A stretch of DNA of 21,774 bases. Source: a virus. A model generated the notes under the pieces. The model ran no database searches. It was not told the origin of the DNA and saw nothing but the letters and a program-made list of their open reading frames with translations. The stretch covers positions 1 through 21,774 of the IMG/VR virus record IMGVR_UViG_3300020219_000074; one strand, 5' to 3'. Below, in pieces: positions 1 to 6,787 of this stretch. Position numbers and translations under genes: made by a program. Every line of letters begins with the position of its first letter. Position 1 is the stretch's first letter.

Positions 1-1362
1 GTTCATCATGAGCTCAGCGCGCCACAGGCGGTCCCGGAAGAACCCACGACCGGGCTCCAGGGCGTCCGTGATACTCTTGATCCCGATCTTCGGGGACTGC
101 GTCATCCAGAACCAGAGGTTCTGCTTGAGCTCGTCCAGGGAGTCCTCGAGGCGGCGCATCTTCGACGGGCGCGCGCCACCAGCGGCCGGGGTGACGCTGA
201 TCTCCAGGTCGCCGAGCCTCTTGGATGTGCCGGCCGAGATTCCCTTCGAGGCCAGCAGGTCATCCCAGACGTCGATCGCGGACTTCGTCCTGACGTACCT
301 CTTCATGGGCTCGTTAGGGTTCGTGGAGGGGAAGACCCAGTCGGACTCATGAAGCAGATCGATCGTCGCCCGCCAGATGCGCAGGCCCACGAAGTCGTCA
401 GGAGCGAACCCTGACACGTCGTGTCCACACTCGTGCCTGACCCCCATGAGCGAGGCCCAGTCCGGGTAGGGTGCCGTGCACCCGAACCAGATGAAGTCGT
501 CACCGAGGACGTTGCCATCCACATCTGCGATCTGGGAGCCGAGAGTGATCTCGACACACATGTTCTTCGGGAACGAGTAGTCAACATCGAAGGAGATGCG
601 GACATATTCCCCGTCAGCAATGGGGTACGCGCTACGGTCGGCGAATCCCGTAGGGGAGAGCAGACCTGGACTCGGGCTTGCCGAGTAGTAACCCGTCTCA
701 CCCATGAAGTAGTGACGAAGACCTTCGCCATTCCCCAGGTCAATCTCGCGCGTCCGATACGCTTCCTCTTCGTAGAAAGCGTACTGCCGGATGATCACGT
801 TCCCGGTTACCGTCGAAGGATCGAGTTCTGCACTGAATTGGAATGCGACCTGATCGAGCGTAGCCAAGATCTTGAACGAGTGGTGCGCCGGCGAGGTGGC
901 GACAATGCGAAGAGGAGCTCCGGCCTCCGCCTTGAAGGCAATGTCGTCCGGGAGCTCGAGATCTCCCTGTAGGTCGGTCTGACCTTCGGTCTTGTCCCCG
1001 GCCGTAGCCTCGAGCGTGTCTCCAGTCTGGAACACGATCGTGACCGTGAGCGGGAACTTCGTGCTGTCGGTAGCCGTGAGAGGAGCAGTCGCATCGACGT
1101 CCTCGCCGACGATCCGGAGCCGGTGCCCACAGTTGGGCATCAGGTGGATGTCGGGTGCGATCCTCACAGTCTTCCCGTCCGCGGACAGGGAGATCTGCGT
1201 CGTGAGAACCTGGTTCATCTTCGAGTTAACGAGGACCAGGTTCTTGGGAATGACCGTGCTCGCCAGCAGCGCCGAGTCGAACACCACTTGGAGCACGACG
1301 TTCTTCGCAACGGCGTTGGCGCCATTGGTCGGGCTGGAACTGACGAGCACGGGTGCGGGCAT
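1..1362 (-). CDS. Partial Ig-like (SbsA/Big_5-type) domain structural protein
   Basis: The frame opens at ATG 1362 and runs 454 codons without a stop, leaving the window at its left edge, so the C terminus is missing. Residues 5-95 read like an SbsA/Big_5 Ig-like domain: a P-T-N-G-A opening, a VVLQVVFDSALL strand, then S-A-D-G-K-T-V-R-I-A-P and a final strand near RLRIV. A second, longer repeat spans about residues 145-290, with FQFSAELDPSTV and D-V-D-G-N-V-L-G as matching elements. Known members of this family are extracellular or surface adhesion and spacer domains. In a phage head module they suggest a protein displayed on the virion, such as a head fibre, neck or tail-attached protein (inference). 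The start lies 1 base past the TAA of the upstream gene, with a weak AAGGA 11 bases before it. Residues beyond about 300 are not recognised. Confidence 0.8.
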   Translation of the reverse strand, partial: MPAPVLVSSSPTNGANAVAKNVVLQVVFDSALLASTVIPKNLVLVNSKMNQVLTTQISLSADGKTVRIAPDIHLMPNCGHRLRIVGEDVDATAPLTATDSTKFPLTVTIVFQTGDTLEATAGDKTEGQTDLQGDLELPDDIAFKAEAGAPLRIVATSPAHHSFKILATLDQVAFQFSAELDPSTVTGNVIIRQYAFYEEEAYRTREIDLGNGEGLRHYFMGETGYYSASPSPGLLSPTGFADRSAYPIADGEYVRISFDVDYSFPKNMCVEITLGSQIADVDGNVLGDDFIWFGCTAPYPDWASLMGVRHECGHDVSGFAPDDFVGLRIWRATIDLLHESDWVFPSTNPNEPMKRYVRTKSAIDVWDDLLASKGISAGTSKRLGDLEISVTPAAGGARPSKMRRLEDSLDELKQNLWFWMTQSPKIGIKSITDALEPGRGFFRDRLWRAELMMN

Positions 1363-1363
1363 G

Positions 1364-1996
1364 TTAGATCAGATCCTTCATGGCCCTCTGCTGCTCGGGA
1401 TTGCGAGCGCTGGGCTGTGTGGCTGCACCACCACCGCTACCACTGTCGGACGTTCGAACCCGGGTGCTGATCGCATCCTGGGGATGTTCCTCGACCCCAC
1501 CCGGACCGGGGATCCGCTCGAGGATGCCACCGAAGAAGTCCATGAACTCCTGCCGGCAGCCATGTTCGGCCTCATGAAGGGCAAGCCTGCGGATCAGCTC
1601 GCTGGGCGGATGTCTGTCCAGCCTCATGCGGCCGGATGCGATGGAGAAGATCGTCGGCTTGATCTGATCGACCGAGGTGGCCTTGTCGATCTCTTCGTAC
1701 ACCGGCTCGAGCAGGCCCTTACGCATGGCCCTCGGGACCGGCTGGTGCCCGATGACGATGTCCTCCCGGTCCAGGGCGGACTTCAAGGCCTGCAGGACCC
1801 CTTCCGAGACGTCGTACGGGATGGTACAGGTCGGATTCTTCTCCGACAGGCAGAACTCCTTGTGAGGAGTGGCCAGAAACAGGCGGCGCGACAGGTTCAG
1901 GGAGACCTTTGTCCCCGGCCCGAACGCCACCTTGTCCCCGGACATGGTCTTTCCGACCACGCGGGGGCTCATCGTAGTCTGCGGAACGATCGGCAT
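1364..1996 (-). CDS. Hypothetical protein downstream of the major capsid gene
   Basis: This 210-residue protein is not recognised. The start at ATG 1996 is chosen because GGAGG stands 7 bases before it; the frame could be extended to 2059, but that would run through the hairpin at 2022-2047 and no comparable ribosome site is seen there. The N terminus (1-60) has short beta-like stretches, residues 65-160 look helical, and the tail (165-210) is Gly/Ser/Pro/Gln-rich and probably disordered. Lying directly after the major capsid gene and one base before the next start, it could be a head-tail connector, head completion or minor capsid protein, but no motif proves this. An HEAEH string at residues 141-145 has the zinc-peptidase spacing but sits in an ordinary charged helix without other family signatures, so I do not read it as catalytic. 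Confidence 0.8.
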   Translation of the reverse strand: MPIVPQTTMSPRVVGKTMSGDKVAFGPGTKVSLNLSRRLFLATPHKEFCLSEKNPTCTIPYDVSEGVLQALKSALDREDIVIGHQPVPRAMRKGLLEPVYEEIDKATSVDQIKPTIFSIASGRMRLDRHPPSELIRRLALHEAEHGCRQEFMDFFGGILERIPGPGGVEEHPQDAISTRVRTSDSGSGGGAATQPSARNPEQQRAMKDLI

Positions 1997-2021
1997 GAGA
2001 GCACCTCCAGAAGGAACCAGA

Positions 2022-2047
2022 GCCGCGGGGATGATACCACCCGCGGC
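2022..2047 (-). terminator. Hairpin after the major capsid gene
   Basis: A perfect 8-bp GC stem (GCCGCGGG with CCCGCGGC, 10-base loop) lies in the 92-base gap between the major capsid stop at 2089 and the next start at 1996. In the transcript it is followed by a moderately U-containing stretch (TCTGGTTCCTTCTGG), not a clean U-run. It may be a weak or partial terminator, or an RNA-stabilising 3' hairpin that raises capsid mRNA relative to the downstream genes. Phage major capsid genes are often followed by such elements. Confidence 0.5.
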
Positions 2048-2088
2048 CCTGGGAGTCACCTTGAGGGTGAGCTGGAAGTGGCGGGCGG

Positions 2089-3516
2089 CTAGAGCGAGAA
2101 GCTCTTCGCCGTCGGGAGCGGCCCGGTCACCTGGAGCTGCAGCTTGTCCTCGACGTCGTAGCCGCGGGTGACGATGACGTTCTTCGCCATCCGGACGCCA
2201 CGACCCTGGTTGAGGACGTTGATCGCGTACTTCTCGTTCATCGCGAGCTGACGGATCTCACGCTCCGGGTCGTTCCACTCGACGGTGCGCAGGTCCTGGG
2301 CAACAGTCATGATGCCCAGTTCGCTGGTGTCGCAGAGGATGATGTCCGTGGTGTTCGTCGTCGGATCGTAGGGAATGAACGGGGAGACGATGATCCGCAG
2401 CGGGTAGGGGAACAGCTCCGGGACGTCCGTGTAGGTCGTCTGCAGCTGCGTCGGGTCGTCGAGACCCACCGGGGTGTCGAGCCCCTTCTCCCACTGACGG
2501 ATGCGAGCGACCTCGCCCTTCACGCGCTGCCAGATCCCGCCCTGAACGGCCTGGGCGTAGGCCCAGTTCCGCATCACGGGGTCCTGGGCGAAGATCGTCC
2601 AGGCCATCGGGTTCATGATGAGCGCGTTCGGCGTGAAGCCGTCGTTCAGCATCGCCGCGAACATGTCGTGAAGGTCCTGCAGCGCGAAGGTGCCGTTGAA
2701 CAGGAGCCCGCTGTCGCGGCCCTGTGTCCAGTCCGAAGGCGTCAGAGAAGTGTTGTCCTTCTGCGTGATGCCCTCAGTCGTGATCTGGTTGGCGACCTTC
2801 TGCTCCTTGTGACGACCGAGGGCGTAGCCCGCGGCGCGCAGGTGCATGTTCCACACGTCGAACATGCTCCACTCGAGCATCTCGGCGGTGGCGCGGATCT
2901 TGATACCGCACTTCCCGATCGTCGCGACCACCGTCCCACCGAACTCGAGGCTTCCCTCGGGGTACCGATCCTCGGCTCCCATGTCCAGGTTGCCAGCCGT
3001 GTAGGAGCTGACCGCCGGGAACATGATGCTCTGGCCGGGACCTTCGAAGCGCACGGTCTGCAGGAGCGGGGTGAGGACCTGGACGACCTCAGACGGCTCG
3101 CGGACCAGGGTGGCGATGACGCGCGGCATCAGAGCCGGCGACGCCCAGTACTGGTCGTTGGAGTCGAAGGTCTCGTAGTCCTTCTTGGCGAGCTTGCCCG
3201 ACTTCGCGTCGGCGAGCCGCTCGGCGTCGGCGTTGAGCATGTCCTGGAGGGACACGCGAACGTCCGGACGCGCGGAGATGTGGCCGTTGCTGCGCCACGC
3301 CTCGAGCATCGTCTTGTACTTGCGATCGATCTCGCGCTCACGCGCCGGGGCGTACCCGCGCGTTGCGAGCTCGTCCGTGACGCGCTCTTCGATGAGCTGG
3401 TCGATGGCGTCACCGAACTTGTCGGCGACGCGCACCAGAACCCGCTTCTCTGTCTCGTCCTTCACATCGGACAGCGCACCGTCCTGGACGAGGTCCTTGA
3501 ACGACTTGGTTGCCAT
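2089..3516 (-). CDS. Major capsid protein, HK97-fold type
   Basis: This 475-residue protein would form the capsid shell. The N-terminal 1-115 are highly charged and helical, like the delta/scaffold-like arm often removed by prohead protease. Residues 120-160 (W-A-S-P-A-L-M-P-R-V, then LVREPSEVVQVLTPLL) look like the start of the folded core. Residues 155-200 (G-P-G-Q-S-I-M-F-P, M-G-A-E-D-R-Y-P-E-G) resemble an E-loop region. The helix at 205-245 (IRATAEMLEWSMFDVW, then GRHKEQKVANQI) looks like the spine helix, and residues 280-340 and 370-455 fit the P- and A-domain strands. Length is usual for the family. Its position after protease-scaffold and before connector-type genes supports the call. 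The ATG at 3516 has GAGG 9 bases upstream. Assignment rests on fold-like pattern and position, not a search. Confidence 0.85.
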   Translation of the reverse strand: MATKSFKDLVQDGALSDVKDETEKRVLVRVADKFGDAIDQLIEERVTDELATRGYAPAREREIDRKYKTMLEAWRSNGHISARPDVRVSLQDMLNADAERLADAKSGKLAKKDYETFDSNDQYWASPALMPRVIATLVREPSEVVQVLTPLLQTVRFEGPGQSIMFPAVSSYTAGNLDMGAEDRYPEGSLEFGGTVVATIGKCGIKIRATAEMLEWSMFDVWNMHLRAAGYALGRHKEQKVANQITTEGITQKDNTSLTPSDWTQGRDSGLLFNGTFALQDLHDMFAAMLNDGFTPNALIMNPMAWTIFAQDPVMRNWAYAQAVQGGIWQRVKGEVARIRQWEKGLDTPVGLDDPTQLQTTYTDVPELFPYPLRIIVSPFIPYDPTTNTTDIILCDTSELGIMTVAQDLRTVEWNDPEREIRQLAMNEKYAINVLNQGRGVRMAKNVIVTRGYDVEDKLQLQVTGPLPTAKSFSL

Positions 3517-3557
3517 TGGTGTTGACCTCTTGTCTTGGGTTTGGGGTGAGCTGACCG

Positions 3558-4538
3558 TTAGACGCCCTGGACCGCGAGGGCGATGTCGATCGCCCAGAAG
3601 TCCCCGGACGCATCAGCAGTCGCGAAGGTGAGAGCGGTCGGAACGCCGCCCGTACCGGATCCCTGAAGGGCCAGGCCGGGCACGGTCTGGACGCGGTTCA
3701 GAGTGTGGTAGCCCTCGGCCGTGTTCAGCGTGGACGCATCCACGTTGCCTGCGCCGATGGCCGTGAGAAGCAGCTGGCCCGTCGAGGGAGTCGCCGAACC
3801 GCAGATCCGGTGACGCGCCACGCACCTTCCCATGATGAAGGGAACCATCGAGACGTCGGCGCCGGTCGGATCGAACTTCTTCCAGCGACCAGGGTAGCTG
3901 ACGCGCGGGTTGTTGATCGGATCGTAGTCGCCGGCAGTGTCCGACACCTGCACCAGATCGCCGGGGTAGATGTCATCTTCCTCGTCGGTGATGGCGGGGA
4001 TGCGGAGCATCTTGCCCTGCGACAGGATGTTCATGTTGTCGTACTGGAGCTTCAGGTTCCGGAACAGGCGCTGGTAGGCCTGCGAGATCGCGCAGTCCTG
4101 GAGCACGCCGAGGGGCTTGACGCCAACCACGGCTGCCGTTGTTGCGCCAGTCGCGGCCACGACCGTGGCTCCATCGGTCTCGTCGAGGTCGAACGTCCCG
4201 CCGTACTCGTCTGTGGCGAGATCGGACGACGTGTAGACCACGTTGTAGCCCGCCGCGTGAGCGTGGGCCGGCACGAGGACGGACGGGGACTGCGCACGGT
4301 GCGCAGCCGGGACGGCGGTGTTGTCCCGGTCGTTGAGGACCCCGACGATCGTGCCCGGAAGCATGACGTAGGGAACCTGCTTGTTCAGATCCTTGGCGAC
4401 GACGGGGAGGAACCACGCCGCCTTGCCGTTGCCGAGGGAGATGACCGTGTTGTTGAGGGCCGTATCCTTGATCGGCCACCACGGTGTACGGAACACCTGT
4501 CCCTCGCGCGGGACTCGAGCTGCGGGAGTGAATGCCAT
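3558..4538 (-). CDS. Candidate capsid decoration or head-stabilising protein
   Basis: This 326-residue protein is not matched to a named family. It is mostly beta-like, with many short Val/Thr/Gly strands and turns, no membrane segment and no enzyme motif. Stretches such as P-Y-V-M-L-P-G-T-I-V-G-V-L and Y-P-G-D-L-V-Q-V-S look like a compact beta-barrel binding protein, and an Ala/Thr/Val-rich patch lies near residues 115-145. Its place between the protease-scaffold gene and the major capsid gene is the usual place for a decoration (head-stabilising) protein, and this is the basis of the call. It could instead be a second capsid-shell protein. The start at ATG 4538 follows GGAG by 9 bases. The stop at 3558 lies 41 bases before the capsid start, so the two are probably co-transcribed. 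Confidence 0.65.
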   Translation of the reverse strand: MAFTPAARVPREGQVFRTPWWPIKDTALNNTVISLGNGKAAWFLPVVAKDLNKQVPYVMLPGTIVGVLNDRDNTAVPAAHRAQSPSVLVPAHAHAAGYNVVYTSSDLATDEYGGTFDLDETDGATVVAATGATTAAVVGVKPLGVLQDCAISQAYQRLFRNLKLQYDNMNILSQGKMLRIPAITDEEDDIYPGDLVQVSDTAGDYDPINNPRVSYPGRWKKFDPTGADVSMVPFIMGRCVARHRICGSATPSTGQLLLTAIGAGNVDASTLNTAEGYHTLNRVQTVPGLALQGSGTGGVPTALTFATADASGDFWAIDIALAVQGV

Positions 4539-4588
4539 GAGTAGAGACTCCGTGTTTTAGGGAAGTGGGGTTGGCTTAGGCGTCTGGC

Positions 4589-5146
4589 TTAGACCAGATC
4601 CTTGCCCTTGGTGGGCTTGGAGGGGTCGGGCTTCTTGGTGCCGTCCGTGGTCTCTTCGACCTTACGGGTGGTAGCACCAGTGTCCCGTGCCTGGGAGTGG
4701 TCCTGAACGAAGGCGCCGAGACCCTTGAGGGCGGGGAGCTTGCTATCGAGCTTGCCCATCTCGTCGCGGATCGAATCCGTGATCGAGTCGGGGATGCGCT
4801 TGACGAGCTCTTCGTCCACGTAGGTCTTCAGACCTTCCGCATTGTCGAGCTTGTGGCCCGACGGCTTCTCGCCGTTCAGTGCACGCAGAAGGGCGAGGTG
4901 ATCGCACTTCGTACGGTGCAGCTGCTTCTCGGCGTCCGTGAGCTTGGTCTGGAGAGCGATCGACTCGGCCTTCACCGAATCGTGCGCAGACTGCAGATCA
5001 CGGTTGCGGTCCTGTTCCTTCTGAAGAGACGCGGTCAGGACCTTGACCGTATCCTCGTTGGCGCTGGCTGCGGGTGCCGCGGGCGCCGGTGTAACCGGCG
5101 GGGTTGCCGGAGTCCCGGAGGGCGCGGGCGTCGTGGGTGTCGACAT
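4589..5146 (-). CDS. Probable nested scaffold protein (internal start)
   Basis: An in-frame ATG at 5146 (residue 548 of the protease-scaffold protein) is preceded at 7 bases by GAGGA. It falls exactly at the border between the folded part and the Pro/Ala linker plus coiled coil. Initiation here would give a separate 185-residue scaffold: a disordered Pro/Thr/Ala N terminus, a coiled coil, a helical middle and a Lys/Asp-rich C terminus. Lambda C/Nu3 is the well-known precedent for a scaffold nested in frame in the 3' end of the protease gene. Whether the ribosome uses this start is inferred from the sequence only. Confidence 0.55.
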   Translation of the reverse strand: MSTPTTPAPSGTPATPPVTPAPAAPAASANEDTVKVLTASLQKEQDRNRDLQSAHDSVKAESIALQTKLTDAEKQLHRTKCDHLALLRALNGEKPSGHKLDNAEGLKTYVDEELVKRIPDSITDSIRDEMGKLDSKLPALKGLGAFVQDHSQARDTGATTRKVEETTDGTKKPDPSKPTKGKDLV

Positions 5147-6787
5147 CGTGGTGTCCTCGTTGAGTTCGGGTTCGTGTCCGGCGTCGCGGTCGTTCGAGCC
5201 ACAGCACATCTTGGCGGCCTTTCGGTTGACGGCAATCATGATGCGCTTCTTGGTATCTGCATCACTCTTGTACCGACCGATCAAGCGTCGAGCTGCTGTG
5301 ACATGTTCGCAGTCCGGAACGGGAAAAGTCCGTCCCGGGCCACAGAAGGTGCTGGACTTCAGCTTCTCCCGTCGCTCGGAACTCAGTTTCGCGTCGCTCT
5401 GGATAGAGGCCTCGAACCGGCGAGCCAGCTCGGTGCACTCCTCGAGTGAAGGAATATACATCGCATCTCGGGCCATTGCAACTTCCACATCGTGGATGTG
5501 CTTGTCCCCGAAATCCGCTTCCCTGGTCTCAAGATCCCAGCGATCAGAGTTCAGGTCGTCTACCGTGAAGTCGATGGTATGCCTGTGAGGGTCAATCTTC
5601 ACCTTCTCATCAACCGGGAAAGTCCCATCCGTCCAGCCGGTCACTCGCTTTGTGGCGATATCGACCTCGAGCCAGACGGAGTGCAGGTGCCCATCTGCCT
5701 CTTCGGTCAGACCGGAGAAGTAGAGAGCCTTTCCCTCACCGATTACGCAGACGTCCTTCAGTTCAGAATCAGCCTGGATCAGACCACGCTTCATGAGTCC
5801 GCTGACGATGTGCCCCATGGCCCAGTCGTCACCATCAAGTCCGCTCGAATCCGAGTTCGCGGCCGGCACCGTATTGGTGTTGAGGTCCGGAACCTGAATC
5901 CTGACAGGTAGCTTGATGCCACCGCTTCCACGGCTGGAAATGGCGTCGTTCTCACCCTCCTTGAGGGTGAGGACGGTGCTGTTCCCAGATTCGTCGAAGA
6001 TCGCCAGAACGGGGCTGGTCTTCACTGCGATGACTCCCCTACCAAACTCGAACTCTCGTGCAAGGCGCGCGGAGTCGTAGTGCGCACCATCAACCAGCGC
6101 AGCCTTCGCATCAGACCACTTCATCTCTTCCGCCACGGCCCAGGGCTGCGCAGGGTGGTTCACGACCGAGACCTCTCGGTTGAACTGGGCACCAGTGACG
6201 AGGTAGCACTCCCGCCGTGTTCCGTCCTCGAGCTCGTAGATCTGGCCGACGACGTGGTCGCAGTTCTCCTCGAGTAGGTTCCTCTCGCAGATCGAGCAGC
6301 CGGTGTACGGCGACGTGAAGCTCGTAGAGAACGTGGCATAACGCCCGTCGAGGAACTTCTCCTGGGCGTCCTTGTCCTTGATCGCCAGCTGCAGGAGCGT
6401 GTAGCCAGACCCGAGATTCAGACCGCGTGCGGGGTTCTTCCAGTCGGAGAAGAACTCATCGGTCTTCTTAAGCCTGTGATACGAGGCCGAAACGACACGT
6501 CCGATCGCGGGAAGCTTCTGATCGTGGAACATCAGGACGGGCATGTCGTACGGCGAGCTGCCACCGTTGTCATGCGAGCACCACGTCGGGATCCCCTGCT
6601 CCATGTGGATACCGGGGTAGCAGCGACCGTTCAGCAGGTAGCCGCTGTAGGACGCCTTCACCTTGACGAGGAGCCCGAGGTTCTTCGTCGACTGGGCCGC
6701 ATCCTGAAGGAAGCTGAGAGCATCCTTCTTCAGTGCGGGCTTCTCTACTGTGACCCACGTACGGAACTGGGCCTGGCGATTGCTCAC
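4589..6787 (-). CDS. Prohead protease fused to a scaffold-like C-terminal domain
   Basis: This 732-residue protein has a protease-like N-terminal third. H88 in V-L-M-F-H-D-Q, then the Y-A-T-F-S-T-S-F stretch (S154/S156), then REVSVVNHPAQP near 204-215 match the order His, Ser, E-V-S-x-V-x-x-P-A of phage head-maturation proteases. C164, C167, C176/H178 and C194 form a probable zinc-binding insert. Residues 355-440 carry three H-x-H pairs (367/369, 401/403, 430/432) in a beta-rich section of unknown role. Residues 465-530 resemble a small domain found in other phage protease/scaffold proteins (possibly DUF6582; from memory). From 548 the chain turns Pro/Ala/Thr-rich, then coiled coil (575-625), then acidic/Lys, typical of scaffolds. 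It would cut itself and the capsid arm during maturation. A 4-base ATGA-type overlap joins it to the portal gene. Confidence 0.85.
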   Translation of the reverse strand: MSNRQAQFRTWVTVEKPALKKDALSFLQDAAQSTKNLGLLVKVKASYSGYLLNGRCYPGIHMEQGIPTWCSHDNGGSSPYDMPVLMFHDQKLPAIGRVVSASYHRLKKTDEFFSDWKNPARGLNLGSGYTLLQLAIKDKDAQEKFLDGRYATFSTSFTSPYTGCSICERNLLEENCDHVVGQIYELEDGTRRECYLVTGAQFNREVSVVNHPAQPWAVAEEMKWSDAKAALVDGAHYDSARLAREFEFGRGVIAVKTSPVLAIFDESGNSTVLTLKEGENDAISSRGSGGIKLPVRIQVPDLNTNTVPAANSDSSGLDGDDWAMGHIVSGLMKRGLIQADSELKDVCVIGEGKALYFSGLTEEADGHLHSVWLEVDIATKRVTGWTDGTFPVDEKVKIDPHRHTIDFTVDDLNSDRWDLETREADFGDKHIHDVEVAMARDAMYIPSLEECTELARRFEASIQSDAKLSSERREKLKSSTFCGPGRTFPVPDCEHVTAARRLIGRYKSDADTKKRIMIAVNRKAAKMCCGSNDRDAGHEPELNEDTTMSTPTTPAPSGTPATPPVTPAPAAPAASANEDTVKVLTASLQKEQDRNRDLQSAHDSVKAESIALQTKLTDAEKQLHRTKCDHLALLRALNGEKPSGHKLDNAEGLKTYVDEELVKRIPDSITDSIRDEMGKLDSKLPALKGLGAFVQDHSQARDTGATTRKVEETTDGTKKPDPSKPTKGKDLV
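5154..5158 (-). promoter_or_regulatory. Internal ribosome-binding site of the nested scaffold
   Basis: The minus strand reads GAGGA followed by 7 bases and ATG at 5146. A site of this quality inside a long gene, at a domain border, decides the proposed internal start. Confidence 0.5.

Noticed and set aside
1364-1996. HEAEH in the 210-residue protein as a zinc-peptidase motif.
   Set aside because: It lies within a plain charged helix, with no third ligand or surrounding protease pattern; five-residue matches of this kind occur by chance.
2668-4544. Long plus-strand open frames opposite the capsid and decoration genes (also at 421-2092, 7441-9159, 11021-12085 and 18153-19242).
   Set aside because: They are antisense to genes with clear protein families or good ribosome sites, are rich in Arg/Val/Leu/Asp as expected for the complement of GC-rich coding DNA, and carry no recognisable motif.
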